Source: Microbacterium sp. 11MF (GTDB taxonomy: Bacteria; Actinomycetota; Actinomycetes; Actinomycetales; Microbacteriaceae). Taken from it: a stretch of DNA of 64,000 nt. The translations under genes and the position numbers were made by a program. This document shows positions 16,608 to 25,646 of this stretch, piece after piece. Location of the stretch: positions 1,316,467 through 1,380,466 of the forward strand of contig NZ_KB911459.1 of the NCBI RefSeq assembly GCF_000383475.1. Direction: 5' to 3'. The notes under the pieces are model-generated. The model was not told where the DNA came from, made no database searches, and saw only the letters and a list, made by a program, of their open reading frames with translations. The stretch's first letter is position 1; every line of letters begins with the position of its first letter.

Positions 16608-18566
16608 GTGAACGCCAACCCGCAGACCGACCCGCTGATCGGCCGCCTGGTCGACGGCCGGTACCGGGTCCGCGGGCGCATCGCGCGCGGCGGGATGGCG
16701 ACGGTCTACGTCGCCACCGACCTGCGCCTCGAGCGGCGGGTCGCGCTCAAGGTCATGCACGGCCACCTGTCGGACGACACCGTCTTCCAGAACAGGTTCA
16801 TCCAAGAGGCCCGATCGGCCGCACGACTCGCCGACCCGCACGTCGTCAACGTCTTCGACCAGGGCCAGGACGGCGAGATGGCCTATCTCGTCATGGAGTA
16901 CCTGCCCGGGATCACTCTGCGAGAACTGCTGCGCGAGCAGAAGCGGCTGACGCTCCCCCAGACGATCACCATCATGGATGCGATCCTCTCGGGGCTCTCG
17001 GCCGCGCACCGCGCGGGCATCGTCCACCGCGATGTGAAGCCCGAGAACGTCCTGCTGGCCGAGGACGGTCGCATCAAGATCGGAGACTTCGGCCTGGCGC
17101 GCGCGACGAGCGCGAACACGGCGACCGGCCAGATGCTCCTCGGCACGATCGCCTACCTCGCGCCCGAGCTCGTCACGCGGGGGACGGCCGACGCCCGAAG
17201 CGACATCTACGCCCTCGGGATCATGCTCTACGAGATGCTCTCCGGCGAACAGCCCTACAAGGGCGAGCAGCCGATGCAGATCGCCTACCAGCACGCGACG
17301 CATTCGGTGCCACGCCCGAGCGTGAAGAACGCCGGTGTGCCGGAGCAGCTCGACGAACTCGTCCTCTGGGCGACCGAGCGCTCACCGGAGGATCGCCCCA
17401 CGGACGCGCGGGAGATGCTCGAGCGTCTCCGTGAGATCGAGAAGGACCTCGGCGTGTTCCCGCAGGTCGTCCGCTCCACGCCCGCGGGAGCCACCGTCGT
17501 CGTCGATGATTCGCTCGACTCGGACGAGGTCACGCGTGTCATGCCGGGCACCTTCACGGCCCCCAGCGTCACCACCGAGATCGACAACGCGACCCGGCTC
17601 CGCCGTCGATCGCACCGCAACTCCGTCAAGGGGGGCTGGCTCCTCGCCGTGGTGCTGGTGCTCGCCGCCGCGGCAGGCGGACTGGGCTGGTGGTTCGGGT
17701 CGGGTCCGGGCTCGCTCGTCGCGGTCCCGGCCGTCGAGGGCATGAGCTTCGACAGCGCGCAGAGCCTGCTCGCCGACAGCGCCCTCGTCGCGCGTCGGAG
17801 CGACGTGCACAGCCTGGAGGTTCCCGCGGGCGAGGCGATCGGAACGAAGCCCGGCACCGGGACCTTCCTCGACCGCGACACCACGGTCACGGTGGAGATC
17901 TCCGCCGGGCCGGCGACGGCTGATCTCCCGAAGCTCCAGGATCGGACGAGCGCCGAGGTCGAGACGCTGCTGAAGGACAACAGCATCCAGGTCTCGACCA
18001 CCAAGAAGTACTTCACGAGCTTCGCCGCCGACCGGATCGTGCGCGTGTACGTGACCCAAGCCGGATCGGCCGAGCCGGTGGAGTGCACCGACGGCTGCTC
18101 GGTTCCGCAGGGCTCGACCGCGGAGCTGCGCGTGTCGCTCGGCCCCCTCCCCGACGTCACCGGCAAGACCGGCGACGAGGCCACGGACATCCTCGAGAAA
18201 GCCGGCATGAGGGTCGAGGAGGACCGGGAGTACAGCAGCAGCGTCGCCGACGACCTCGTCATCCGGGTCGAGGACCGTCCCGGCGGGGGCTCGTGGCAGC
18301 AGGGCGAGACCCTGACCATCGTCGTCTCAAACGGTCCCCAGCCGGTCGAGGTGCCCAATGTGGTCGGCGAGACGGTGCGGACCGCCGTCGACCGCCTGCA
18401 GGCAGCCGGGTTCAAGGTCAACCCGAACATCGAGGATGCCGAGATCCCGCTGGGCGGTCGATACTGGGACGTCTACCGCGTGAGGTCCATGACGCCCGAC
18501 GGCGGAAGCCTGCAGCGTCCGGGCACGACGATCAGTCTGACGCCGCAGTTCCAGCCGTTCGGCTGA
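16608..18566 (+). CDS. pknL: PASTA-domain serine/threonine protein kinase (PknL-like)
   Basis: A transmembrane receptor-type kinase of 652 residues. The cytoplasmic kinase domain (about 12-275) shows the Gly loop GRIARGGMATVYVATD, the VALKVM lysine, the catalytic loop HRDVKPENVLL with D142, IGDFGLARA (DFG) and an activation loop with several Thr. After a ~65-residue linker come one helix (GGWLLAVVLVLAAAAGG, about 343-360) and four PASTA repeats outside. The second repeat is degenerate and carries a Cys pair (ECTDGC). PASTA repeats bind muropeptides or lipid II, and the neighbourhood points to PknL with the Rv2175c-type protein as a substrate. Confidence 0.93.
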   Translation: MNANPQTDPLIGRLVDGRYRVRGRIARGGMATVYVATDLRLERRVALKVMHGHLSDDTVFQNRFIQEARSAARLADPHVVNVFDQGQDGEMAYLVMEYLPGITLRELLREQKRLTLPQTITIMDAILSGLSAAHRAGIVHRDVKPENVLLAEDGRIKIGDFGLARATSANTATGQMLLGTIAYLAPELVTRGTADARSDIYALGIMLYEMLSGEQPYKGEQPMQIAYQHATHSVPRPSVKNAGVPEQLDELVLWATERSPEDRPTDAREMLERLREIEKDLGVFPQVVRSTPAGATVVVDDSLDSDEVTRVMPGTFTAPSVTTEIDNATRLRRRSHRNSVKGGWLLAVVLVLAAAAGGLGWWFGSGPGSLVAVPAVEGMSFDSAQSLLADSALVARRSDVHSLEVPAGEAIGTKPGTGTFLDRDTTVTVEISAGPATADLPKLQDRTSAEVETLLKDNSIQVSTTKKYFTSFAADRIVRVYVTQAGSAEPVECTDGCSVPQGSTAELRVSLGPLPDVTGKTGDEATDILEKAGMRVEEDREYSSSVADDLVIRVEDRPGGGSWQQGETLTIVVSNGPQPVEVPNVVGETVRTAVDRLQAAGFKVNPNIEDAEIPLGGRYWDVYRVRSMTPDGGSLQRPGTTISLTPQFQPFG

Positions 18567-18590
18567 CGCCGGACCGTCGGCATCCGGAGA

Positions 18591-18630
18591 CGACGAAGGC
18601 CCGACGGTGAGAACCGTCGGGCCTTCGTCG
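18591..18630. terminator. Bidirectional terminator between the kinase gene and aroG
   Basis: Perfect 18-bp inverted repeat (18591-18608 with 18613-18630) around a GAGA loop, placed between two convergent genes. It is GC-rich with no long T run, as usual in this window. Confidence 0.85.
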
Positions 18631-18634
18631 TGGA

Positions 18635-19963
18635 TCAGCGGTTGCCGAGCTCCTCGGCGACGAGGAACGCCAGCTCGAGAGACTGCATGTGGTTCAGACG
18701 CGGGTCGCAGAGCGACTCGTACCGCGTCGCCAGCGTCGCCTCGTCGATCATCTCCGAGCCACCCAGGCACTCCGTCACGTCGTCGCCCGTGAGCTCGACG
18801 TGGATGCCGCCCGGGAAGGTGCCGACGGACCGGTGCGCCTCGAAGAAGCCGCGCACCTCGTCGACGACGTCGTCGAAGCGACGCGTCTTGTAGCCGGTCG
18901 GCGTCGTGATCCCGTTGCCGTGCATCGGGTCGGTGACCCAGAGCGGGGTGGCACCGGAATCCTTGACGGCCTGCAGGAGCGGGGGCAGGGCGTCGCGGAT
19001 CTTGCCCGCTCCCATGCGCGTGATGAACGTGAGACGGCCGGGCTCGCGCTCAGGGTCCAGCTTGTCGATGAGCGCCAACGCGGTCTCGGGCGTCGTCGTC
19101 GGACCCAGCTTGACCCCGATGGGGTTGCGGATCTTCGAGAAGTAGTCGACGTGCGCGCCGTCGAGCTCGCGCGTGCGCTCCCCCACCCAGAGGAAGTGGG
19201 CGGACGTGTTGTACGGCGTGCCCGTCCGCGAGTCGATGCGGGTCATCGGGTGCTCGTAGTCCATGAGCAGGCCCTCGTGGCCCGTGTAGAACTCGACGCC
19301 GCGCAGCTCATCGAAGTTCGCTCCTGCGGCCTCCATGAACTTGATGGCGCGGTCGATCTCACCCGCGAGGCGCTCGTAGCGCTGGTTGGCCGGGTTCTTC
19401 GCGAAGCCCTGGTTCCAACTGTGCACCTCGCGAAGGTCGGCGAAGCCGCCCTGCGTGAAGGCCCGGATGAGGTTCAGGGTGGATGCCGCTGTGTGGTACC
19501 CCTTCAGCAGTCGCTGGGGGTCCGCCGTCCGCGACGCCTCGGTGAAGTCGTAGCCGTTGACGATGTCGCCGCGGTAGGCCGGGAGCGTGACGTCGCCGCG
19601 GGTCTCGGTGTCGCTCGACCGAGGCTTGGCGAACTGGCCGGCCATGCGACCCATCTTCACGACGGGCATCGATGCGCCATAGGTCAGCACGACCGCCATC
19701 TGCAGGACCGTCTTGATGCGGTCGCGGATCTGCTGAGCCGTCGCACCGGCGAACGTCTCGGCGCAGTCGCCGCCCTGAAGCAGGAACGCCTGACCGGATG
19801 CCGCCTTGGCCAGACGCGCGCGGAGGTTGTCGACCTCACCGGCGAAGACGAGCGGCGGGAGGGTCGCGATCTCGGCGGAGACGGCAGCGACCGCATCCGC
19901 GTCGGGCCACAGCGGCTGCTGCTTGATCGGGAGCGAGCGCCAGTGGTCGAGAGGAGTGGGCAT
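18635..19963 (-). CDS. aroG: 3-deoxy-7-phosphoheptulonate synthase, class II
   Basis: This enzyme condenses phosphoenolpyruvate and erythrose 4-phosphate, the entry to the shikimate pathway. It is plant-type (class II) DAHP synthase: LQGGDCAETF, YGASMPVVKMGRMAGQFAKP, GYHTAASTLNLIRAFT, WVGERTREL and DPMHGNG are family signatures. The product has 442 residues. The ATG at 19963 is preferred over an in-frame GTG two codons earlier, because a TAGAAT -10 lies exactly six bases before it. It is convergent with the PASTA kinase gene, matching aroG-pknL proximity in Mycobacterium. Confidence 0.95.
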   Translation of the reverse strand: MPTPLDHWRSLPIKQQPLWPDADAVAAVSAEIATLPPLVFAGEVDNLRARLAKAASGQAFLLQGGDCAETFAGATAQQIRDRIKTVLQMAVVLTYGASMPVVKMGRMAGQFAKPRSSDTETRGDVTLPAYRGDIVNGYDFTEASRTADPQRLLKGYHTAASTLNLIRAFTQGGFADLREVHSWNQGFAKNPANQRYERLAGEIDRAIKFMEAAGANFDELRGVEFYTGHEGLLMDYEHPMTRIDSRTGTPYNTSAHFLWVGERTRELDGAHVDYFSKIRNPIGVKLGPTTTPETALALIDKLDPEREPGRLTFITRMGAGKIRDALPPLLQAVKDSGATPLWVTDPMHGNGITTPTGYKTRRFDDVVDEVRGFFEAHRSVGTFPGGIHVELTGDDVTECLGGSEMIDEATLATRYESLCDPRLNHMQSLELAFLVAEELGNR

Positions 19964-19969
19964 CCGCAC

Positions 19970-19975
19970 ATTCTA
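19970..19975 (-). promoter_or_regulatory. -10 element of aroG (leaderless)
   Basis: TAGAAT on the minus strand, exactly six bases before the ATG at 19963. It decides the start codon. Confidence 0.6.
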
Positions 19976-20025
19976 CCGACGAGGGAGGGGGCCGTCGGTC
20001 GTGTGACGCCGGCTCGATCGGCGCC

Positions 20026-20712
20026 TCAGGCTGCGGCGGGGCGGCGGTCCTTGACCGTGGACGCGTAGACGTCCTCGTACTCCTGCTCCCCCATCCGCTG
20101 GAGCGCGACCATGATCTCGTCGGTCACCGATCGCAGCACGAAGCGGTCGGACTCCATGCCGTAGAACCGGCTGAAGTCGAGCGGTTCGCCGATCACCATG
20201 CCGACGCGCCCGACACGCGGGATGGAACGTCCGATCGGCATGACGTCGTCGGTGCCGATCATGACCACGGGGATGACGGGGACGCGCGCCGTGAGCGCCA
20301 TGCGCGCCAGACCGGTCCGGCCCCGGTACAGCTTGCCGTCGGGGCTCCGGGTCCCCTCGGGATAGATCCCCAGGATGTCGCCTCGTCCGAGCACCTGGAG
20401 TCCGGTGTTGAGGGATGCCTCCGAGGCCTTGCCGCCGGTGCGGTCGATCGGGATCTGGCCCGTCCCCTGCATGAAGACGCGGGTCGCCCACCCTTTGAGG
20501 CCCTTGCCCGTGAAGTAGTCGCTCTTGGCGAGGAAGGACATGGGCCGGTCGATCATCAGCGGCAGGAAGATCGAGTCGCTGACGGACAGGTGGTTGCTGG
20601 CGATGATCGCCGCGCCGGATGCCGGGATGTTGCTGCGTCCCACGATCCACGGACGGAAGATCGCCTTCACGATCGGCCCGATGATCAGGTATTTCAGGAC
20701 CCAGTAGATCAT
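20026..20712 (-). CDS. 1-acyl-sn-glycerol-3-phosphate acyltransferase-like protein
   Basis: A membrane-bound PlsC-family acyltransferase of 228 residues, probably acylating lysophosphatidate or a related acceptor. The N-terminus is hydrophobic (IYWVLKYLIIGPIVKAIF). The catalytic motif is NHLSVSD (HX4D), the acceptor-binding block is GIYPEGTRSPDGKLYRGRTG, and a late VIPVVMIGTDDVMP block follows. The ATG at 20712 starts one base after the stop of the upstream glucokinase gene, indicating an operon. Longer in-frame starts would run into that gene. Confidence 0.9.
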   Translation of the reverse strand: MIYWVLKYLIIGPIVKAIFRPWIVGRSNIPASGAAIIASNHLSVSDSIFLPLMIDRPMSFLAKSDYFTGKGLKGWATRVFMQGTGQIPIDRTGGKASEASLNTGLQVLGRGDILGIYPEGTRSPDGKLYRGRTGLARMALTARVPVIPVVMIGTDDVMPIGRSIPRVGRVGMVIGEPLDFSRFYGMESDRFVLRSVTDEIMVALQRMGEQEYEDVYASTVKDRRPAAA

Positions 20713-20713
20713 G

Positions 20714-21649
20714 TCAGACCCGGCCGCCCGCGAGGTCGGCGACACCGATGAGACCGGCGTCGTTGCCCAGGGTGGCGATCGAGAACGAGGCGATGGGCCG
20801 CTCGCCGTAGCCGGGAAGCGCCGTCGCATACGCTTCGCGCACGGGATGCAGGAGACGTTCGCCGAGGTCGGCGACGCCGCCGCCGATGACGAAGAGCGCG
20901 GGGTCCAGAACCGCCTGGAACCCACCGCACGCCTCACCCAGTGCGGTCGCGACCCGGTGGACCGCCTCGAGCGCGCCCTCGTCACCCGCGGCGATGAGGG
21001 CCTCCATCGCCGCGGCGGGGACGATACCCTCGGCCGTCCGGGCGGCGGCGAGACCGGCTCCGAGTGCGCCGGATGCCGCGATGTCCGCGGCCTCCCGCTG
21101 CAGCGCCCGTCCCGAGGCGTACTGCTCGAGGCATCCGTTCTGACCGCATCCGCACGCGCGCCCGCCCCGTTCGAAGCGGATGTGGCCGAGCTCGGCCCCG
21201 ATGCCGTTGCCGCCGACCAGGAGTTCGCCGTCGATGATCGCGGCTCCGCCGACACCCGTGCCGAGGGTGATCATCACCATGTCGCTGACGTCTCGCCCCG
21301 CACCGAAGCGGAACTCGCCCCACCCCGCGGCGTTCGCGTCGTTCTCGAGTGTGACGGGGCGGCCGATGCGCCGCTCGAGCTCGTCGCGGAGCGGTTCGTC
21401 CGCCCAATCGATGTTGGGAGCGTGCAGGATGACCGAGCGGCTGGCATCGATGAAGCCCGCGGCCGCCACACCGACGGCGTGGACGACGCGATCGGCGACC
21501 AGCTCGTCGACCATGGCCGCGACCGCGTCCGCAAGGGCATCGGGGTCCGTCGGCGTGGGCACGCGGCGCCGATCGACGATCGTCCCGTCCGGATCGACGA
21601 CGCCGCCGGCGATCTTGGTCCCACCGATGTCGATGCCGACGTTGAGCAC
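20714..21649 (-). CDS. glk: ROK-family glucokinase
   Basis: A cytoplasmic sugar kinase of 311 residues, most likely ATP-dependent glucokinase. The N-terminal phosphate loop is VGIDIGGTKIAGGVVD. The ROK zinc motif CGCGQNGCLEQYASG gives three Cys ligands plus the upstream His of ELGHIRFE. There is no N-terminal helix-turn-helix, which separates it from ROK repressors. The GTG at 21649 was chosen because AGGGGAG lies just before it. It leads the two-gene unit with the acyltransferase. Confidence 0.92.
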   Translation of the reverse strand: MLNVGIDIGGTKIAGGVVDPDGTIVDRRRVPTPTDPDALADAVAAMVDELVADRVVHAVGVAAAGFIDASRSVILHAPNIDWADEPLRDELERRIGRPVTLENDANAAGWGEFRFGAGRDVSDMVMITLGTGVGGAAIIDGELLVGGNGIGAELGHIRFERGGRACGCGQNGCLEQYASGRALQREAADIAASGALGAGLAAARTAEGIVPAAAMEALIAAGDEGALEAVHRVATALGEACGGFQAVLDPALFVIGGGVADLGERLLHPVREAYATALPGYGERPIASFSIATLGNDAGLIGVADLAGGRV

Positions 21650-21748
21650 GCCACTCCCCTCCGCGCGTGCGCGGTCGCACGGCATCCGTGAGTCTAATGG
21701 GGCGGGCGAATCCGGACAGTCGCCACGGGACCGAGGATCACCATGCCC

Positions 21749-21754
21749 TAGACT
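21749..21754 (+). promoter_or_regulatory. Candidate -10 element of the acyl-CoA synthetase gene
   Basis: TAGACT at 44 bases before the ATG at 21798, leaving a short leader that holds the AAAGGAG Shine-Dalgarno at 21782-21788. Confidence 0.4.
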
Positions 21755-21797
21755 CGGTCGCACCTGACGCCACCCGGTACCAAAGGAGTTGCCGCCC

Positions 21798-23633
21798 ATG
21801 AGCGCCGTACAATTCGACGTCCCCGCCGTCGTCGCCGCGGATCCGACCGCGAACACCTCGGACATCCTCGTCGAGCGGGTGAAGGCGACTCCGTCGCTCG
21901 CCCTGTTCGCCGTCCCCGACGGAGGCGGCTGGCGCGACATCACCGCGGCGGAGTTCCACCGCGAAGTCCTGGCGCTGGCCAAGGGCCTCGCGGCCAGCGG
22001 CATCCAGCCCGGCGACAAGGTCGCCTTCCTGGCGCGAACGACCTACGACTGGACCCTCGTCGACTTCGCGCTCTTCTTCACCGGCGCCGTCATGGTGCCC
22101 GTGTACGAGACCAGCTCGCCGTCGCAGATCGAGTGGATCCTCAGCGACTCAGGCGCCGTCGCCATGATCGTCGAGAGCACCGTGCATGCGGAGCGCGTCG
22201 CCGAGATCCGTTCGGACGTCCCGCTCCTGCGGGAGGTGTGGACGATGCAGGCGGGTGACCTCGACGTGCTGCGCTCGCGCGGCACCGACGTCACCGACGA
22301 CGAGATCGAACGCCGTCGCTCGCTCGCAGATGCGGACGACATCGCCACGCTCATCTACACGTCCGGCTCGACGGGCCGCCCCAAGGGGTGCGTCCTCACC
22401 CACAAGAACTTCGTCGAGCTGTCGCGGAACTCCGCCGTCGCGCTCAGCGAGGTCGTGCAGCAGCCGGGCGCCGCGACCCTCCTCTTCCTCCCCCTCGCGC
22501 ACGTCTTCGCGCGTTTCATCTCGATCCTCAACATCCACGGCGGCGTGAAGACGGGGCACGAGCCCGACACGACGAAGCTCCTCGCGGGTCTGGGGTCGTT
22601 CAAGCCGACCTACCTGCTCGCCGTGCCGCGGGTGTTCGAGAAGGTCTACAACTCGGCCGAGCAGAAGGCGGAGGCAGGCGGGAAGGGCAAGATCTTCCGA
22701 GCGGCGGCCGCCGTCGCCGTCGAGCACTCGCGTCGACTGCAGGACGGGGAGAAGATCCCGCTCGCGATGAAGGTGAAATTCGCCCTCTTCGACCGTCTCG
22801 TGTACAGCAAGCTGCGCACCGCGATGGGGGGCCGGGTCGCCCACGCCGTCTCGGGGTCCGCCCCGCTCGGCTCGCGCCTCGGGCACTTCTTCCACAGCCT
22901 CGGCGTGCAGATCCTCGAGGGGTACGGCCTGACCGAGACCACGGCGCCCGCGACCGTGAACCTCGCGACGAAGTCCAAGATCGGCACGGTCGGACCCGCC
23001 CTCCCGGGCGTCGGCGTCCGCCTCGCCGACGACGGCGAGATTGAGGTGCGCGGCGTCAACGTCTTCAAGGAGTACTGGCGGAACCCCGAGGCCACCGCGG
23101 CCGCATTCGACGACGGGTGGTTCCGCACCGGCGACATCGGGTCCTTCGACTCGGAAGGCTATCTGACGATCACCGGTCGCAAGAAGGAGATCATCGTTAC
23201 CGCCGGCGGCAAGAACGTCGCCCCCGCCGTCCTGGAAGACCCGATCCGCGCCAACCCGATCGTCGGTCAGGTCGTCGTCGTCGGCGACCAGAAGCCGTTC
23301 ATCGGCGCCCTGGTCACCCTGGACCGCGAGATGCTTCCGACGTGGATGGGCAACAACGGGCTGGCGGCCGACATGCCGATGTCGCAGGTGATCACGCACC
23401 CGAAGGTCCTCGCCGAGGTCCAGACCGCCGTCGACCGCGCCAACTCGTCGGTTTCCCGAGCGGAGTCGATCCGCAAGTTCGTGATCCTCGACACCGAGTG
23501 GACCGAGGCATCCGGCCACCTCACGCCGAAGATGAGCATCAAGCGCAACGTCATCCTCTCGGACTTCGCCGCCGACATCGACGAGCTCTATCAGGCCAAC
23601 GTGTCGACGACGAACATCTCGCTCGGCAACTGA
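21798..23633 (+). CDS. Long-chain-fatty-acid--CoA ligase (FadD15-like)
   Basis: An AMP-forming acyl-CoA synthetase of 611 residues that activates fatty acids with ATP and CoA. The P-loop-like motif is LIYTSGSTGRPKGCVLTHKN. Next come GYGLTETTAPA, the hinge region FRTGDIGSFDSEGYLTITGR and KKEIIVTAGGKNVAP with the conserved late lysines. AAAGGAG lies nine bases before the ATG at 21798. The same acyltransferase/FadD pairing is found in the corresponding mycobacterial region (Rv2182c, Rv2187). Confidence 0.93.
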   Translation: MSAVQFDVPAVVAADPTANTSDILVERVKATPSLALFAVPDGGGWRDITAAEFHREVLALAKGLAASGIQPGDKVAFLARTTYDWTLVDFALFFTGAVMVPVYETSSPSQIEWILSDSGAVAMIVESTVHAERVAEIRSDVPLLREVWTMQAGDLDVLRSRGTDVTDDEIERRRSLADADDIATLIYTSGSTGRPKGCVLTHKNFVELSRNSAVALSEVVQQPGAATLLFLPLAHVFARFISILNIHGGVKTGHEPDTTKLLAGLGSFKPTYLLAVPRVFEKVYNSAEQKAEAGGKGKIFRAAAAVAVEHSRRLQDGEKIPLAMKVKFALFDRLVYSKLRTAMGGRVAHAVSGSAPLGSRLGHFFHSLGVQILEGYGLTETTAPATVNLATKSKIGTVGPALPGVGVRLADDGEIEVRGVNVFKEYWRNPEATAAAFDDGWFRTGDIGSFDSEGYLTITGRKKEIIVTAGGKNVAPAVLEDPIRANPIVGQVVVVGDQKPFIGALVTLDREMLPTWMGNNGLAADMPMSQVITHPKVLAEVQTAVDRANSSVSRAESIRKFVILDTEWTEASGHLTPKMSIKRNVILSDFAADIDELYQANVSTTNISLGN

Positions 23634-23640
23634 GCACCAC

Positions 23641-23674
23641 GACGAAAGGCCCCGGAGATCCGGGGCCTTTCGTC
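23641..23674. terminator. Bidirectional terminator between fadD-like gene and def
   Basis: Perfect 15-bp stem (23641-23655 with 23660-23674), loop AGAT, between convergent genes. Confidence 0.85.
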
Positions 23675-23683
23675 ATCGGCGGG

Positions 23684-24172
23684 TCAGAACCAGTCCGACT
23701 CCCGCACCTCGCGCATCGCCTGCCGGCGGACATCCTTCGGCAGACGATCCAAGTAGAGGATGCCGTCGAGGTGATCGCATTCATGCTGCAGCGCCTGGGC
23801 GAGCAGGCCCTCGCCCTCGATGACGATCTCTGCGCCGTCGAGGCCGAGCCCCGTCACACGCGCCCACGGGTGCCGGAGGGCGTCGTGCCAGAGGCCCGGA
23901 ACGGAGAGGCATCCCTCCCCCGTCGGCTCCGGATCACCGGACACCTCGAGCACGGGGTTGAGGACGTACCCGATCACTCCGTCGACGTTGTAGCTGAAGG
24001 CCCGGAGCGCGACTCCGATCTGCGGCGCCGCCACGCCGGCGCGGCCCGGCTCGGCGACCGAATCGACGAGATCGGTGACCAGACTCCGGACACCGTCGTC
24101 GATGTCGTCGATCGGTGCACATGTTCCTCGGAGCACGGGGTCGCCGAAGATGCGGATGGGACGGACGGCCAT
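23684..24172 (-). CDS. def: Peptide deformylase
   Basis: Removes the N-formyl group from nascent proteins; a metalloenzyme of 162 residues. The three motifs are AGVAAPQIG (motif I, with Ala where many have Gly), EGCLSVPG (motif II, Cys metal ligand) and QHECDHLDG (motif III, two His ligands and the catalytic Glu). The ATG overlaps the stop of the upstream MinD-like gene (TGATG), so both are translated together. Confidence 0.95.
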   Translation of the reverse strand: MAVRPIRIFGDPVLRGTCAPIDDIDDGVRSLVTDLVDSVAEPGRAGVAAPQIGVALRAFSYNVDGVIGYVLNPVLEVSGDPEPTGEGCLSVPGLWHDALRHPWARVTGLGLDGAEIVIEGEGLLAQALQHECDHLDGILYLDRLPKDVRRQAMREVRESDWF

Positions 24173-25593
24173 CAGCGGACCGTCCCCGCCGCACGGAGCC
24201 CTTCGACGACGACCGCAGCAAGCTCCCGCGCAGCGAGTCGCGTGGCGGGGTCGAGGTCGCGGAAGGTGATCGGTCCCCCCGTGGCGATGTGCGAGTCGTA
24301 CGGGATCGTCACGACCGCGCGCACCCGCGACCGGAAGTGGGCTTCCAGCTCGCTGGGTCGGATGAGGCTCGCGCCGGGACGCGAGGTGTTCAGCACGACG
24401 ACGGCATCGCGGGCGAGGTCGGCGTAGCCGTTGGACTCGAGCCACGACAGCGTCTCGGAGGCGAGCTTCGCCTCGTCGACGCTCCGCCCCGCGACGATGA
24501 GAAGCTGGTCCGCCAACTCGAGCGTGGCATCCATCACGGAGTGAACGATGCCGGTCCCGCTGTCGGTCAGGACGATGGAGTAGTAGTGAGCCGCGATGGC
24601 CGCCACATCGTGATAGTCCCGATCGCTGAACGCTTCGGAGAGGTGCGGGTCGGCGTCGGACGCGAGGATGTCGAGGCGGGTCTCGTCGCGGGCCACGAGG
24701 GCGGACAGGTCGTTGAAGCCGTGCACCTCGGCACGCGAGCGCACCAGGTCGCGCACCGTCTTGCCGCTGGAACGCTCGATCCGTTCGGCGAGCGTGCCGC
24801 GATCAGGGTTGGCGTCGATCGCGATCACCCGGTCCTCGCGGGCGTCTGCGAGGGCCATGCCGAGGAGGGTGGTGACGCTGGTCTTGCCCACACCGCCCTT
24901 CCGGGACAGGACGGGCACGAACTTCGCACCGCCGACGAGGGGAGCCGCGATACGACGGCCGAGTTCCTTCCGCGCGCGGACGCGAGGATTGTCCGCCAGG
25001 ACGACCCGGCGGCCCGTGGCGGTGTAGACCAATCGCTGCCACAGGCCCTCGGGCTCGGACGGAGCGACGCGCGCGCGGTCGATGAGCCGGTCGGCGGTGA
25101 GGAGGTCCGGACTCTCGCGATCGGCACCGAGCTGGTCGAGGCGGCGCGACTGCAGCGGCTCCTCGTCGATGCGGGCACCGCGCACGCGTTCGAGGGCGTG
25201 CTTGTCCGTCGCGACTGCGTGGTGAGCCGCGCGGCGGGTGGTGCCCGTCTGCGTCGACACGGCGGTCGTCGTGGGGGGCACCACCTCGGCGTCGACCACG
25301 TCTTCGGTCACCTCGGCGGGCGATCCGTCGGCGGCGGGTTCTTCGACCGGGGCCGGCTCCTCGGGTGTCGTCTCCTGAGCCGTGAGGTCGCCCTGATCGG
25401 TGGACATCGTCGTGGTCGCGACATCCTCGTCGTCGACGTAGTCGTCGTCATCGTCGGAGAGCGGCGGCAGCGCGAGATCGATCTGCGCCGTCGCCCCCTC
25501 GACGATGCCGATGCCGGTGGTCTCGAGGTTGTCGGTGCGCTCGAGCACACCGTTGTCGACGTCGTCCGACGTTTCGTTGTCGTGCTCGCGCAT
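24172..25593 (-). CDS. MinD/ParA-family ATPase with long acidic N-terminus
   Basis: A 473-residue P-loop ATPase. The first ~130 residues are acidic and Thr/Glu/Pro-rich with no obvious fold. Basic segments follow, and a deviant Walker A LSRKGGVGKTSVTTLLGMAL leads into VIAIDANPDRGTLAERI. The layout (disordered N-terminus, C-terminal MinD domain) resembles type VII secretion-associated EspI/Rv3876-like or SpoIIIAA-neighbour ATPases. No secretion genes are visible here, so the role is open. The ATG at 25593 was chosen because AGGAG sits ten bases upstream; an earlier in-frame GTG would sit on that ribosome site. Confidence 0.8.
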   Translation of the reverse strand: MREHDNETSDDVDNGVLERTDNLETTGIGIVEGATAQIDLALPPLSDDDDDYVDDEDVATTTMSTDQGDLTAQETTPEEPAPVEEPAADGSPAEVTEDVVDAEVVPPTTTAVSTQTGTTRRAAHHAVATDKHALERVRGARIDEEPLQSRRLDQLGADRESPDLLTADRLIDRARVAPSEPEGLWQRLVYTATGRRVVLADNPRVRARKELGRRIAAPLVGGAKFVPVLSRKGGVGKTSVTTLLGMALADAREDRVIAIDANPDRGTLAERIERSSGKTVRDLVRSRAEVHGFNDLSALVARDETRLDILASDADPHLSEAFSDRDYHDVAAIAAHYYSIVLTDSGTGIVHSVMDATLELADQLLIVAGRSVDEAKLASETLSWLESNGYADLARDAVVVLNTSRPGASLIRPSELEAHFRSRVRAVVTIPYDSHIATGGPITFRDLDPATRLAARELAAVVVEGLRAAGTVR

Positions 25594-25646
25594 CACGGGG
25601 GTCACTCCTGGTGGTTCTCGGGGCTCGAAAAGCCCGACGCACCAGG

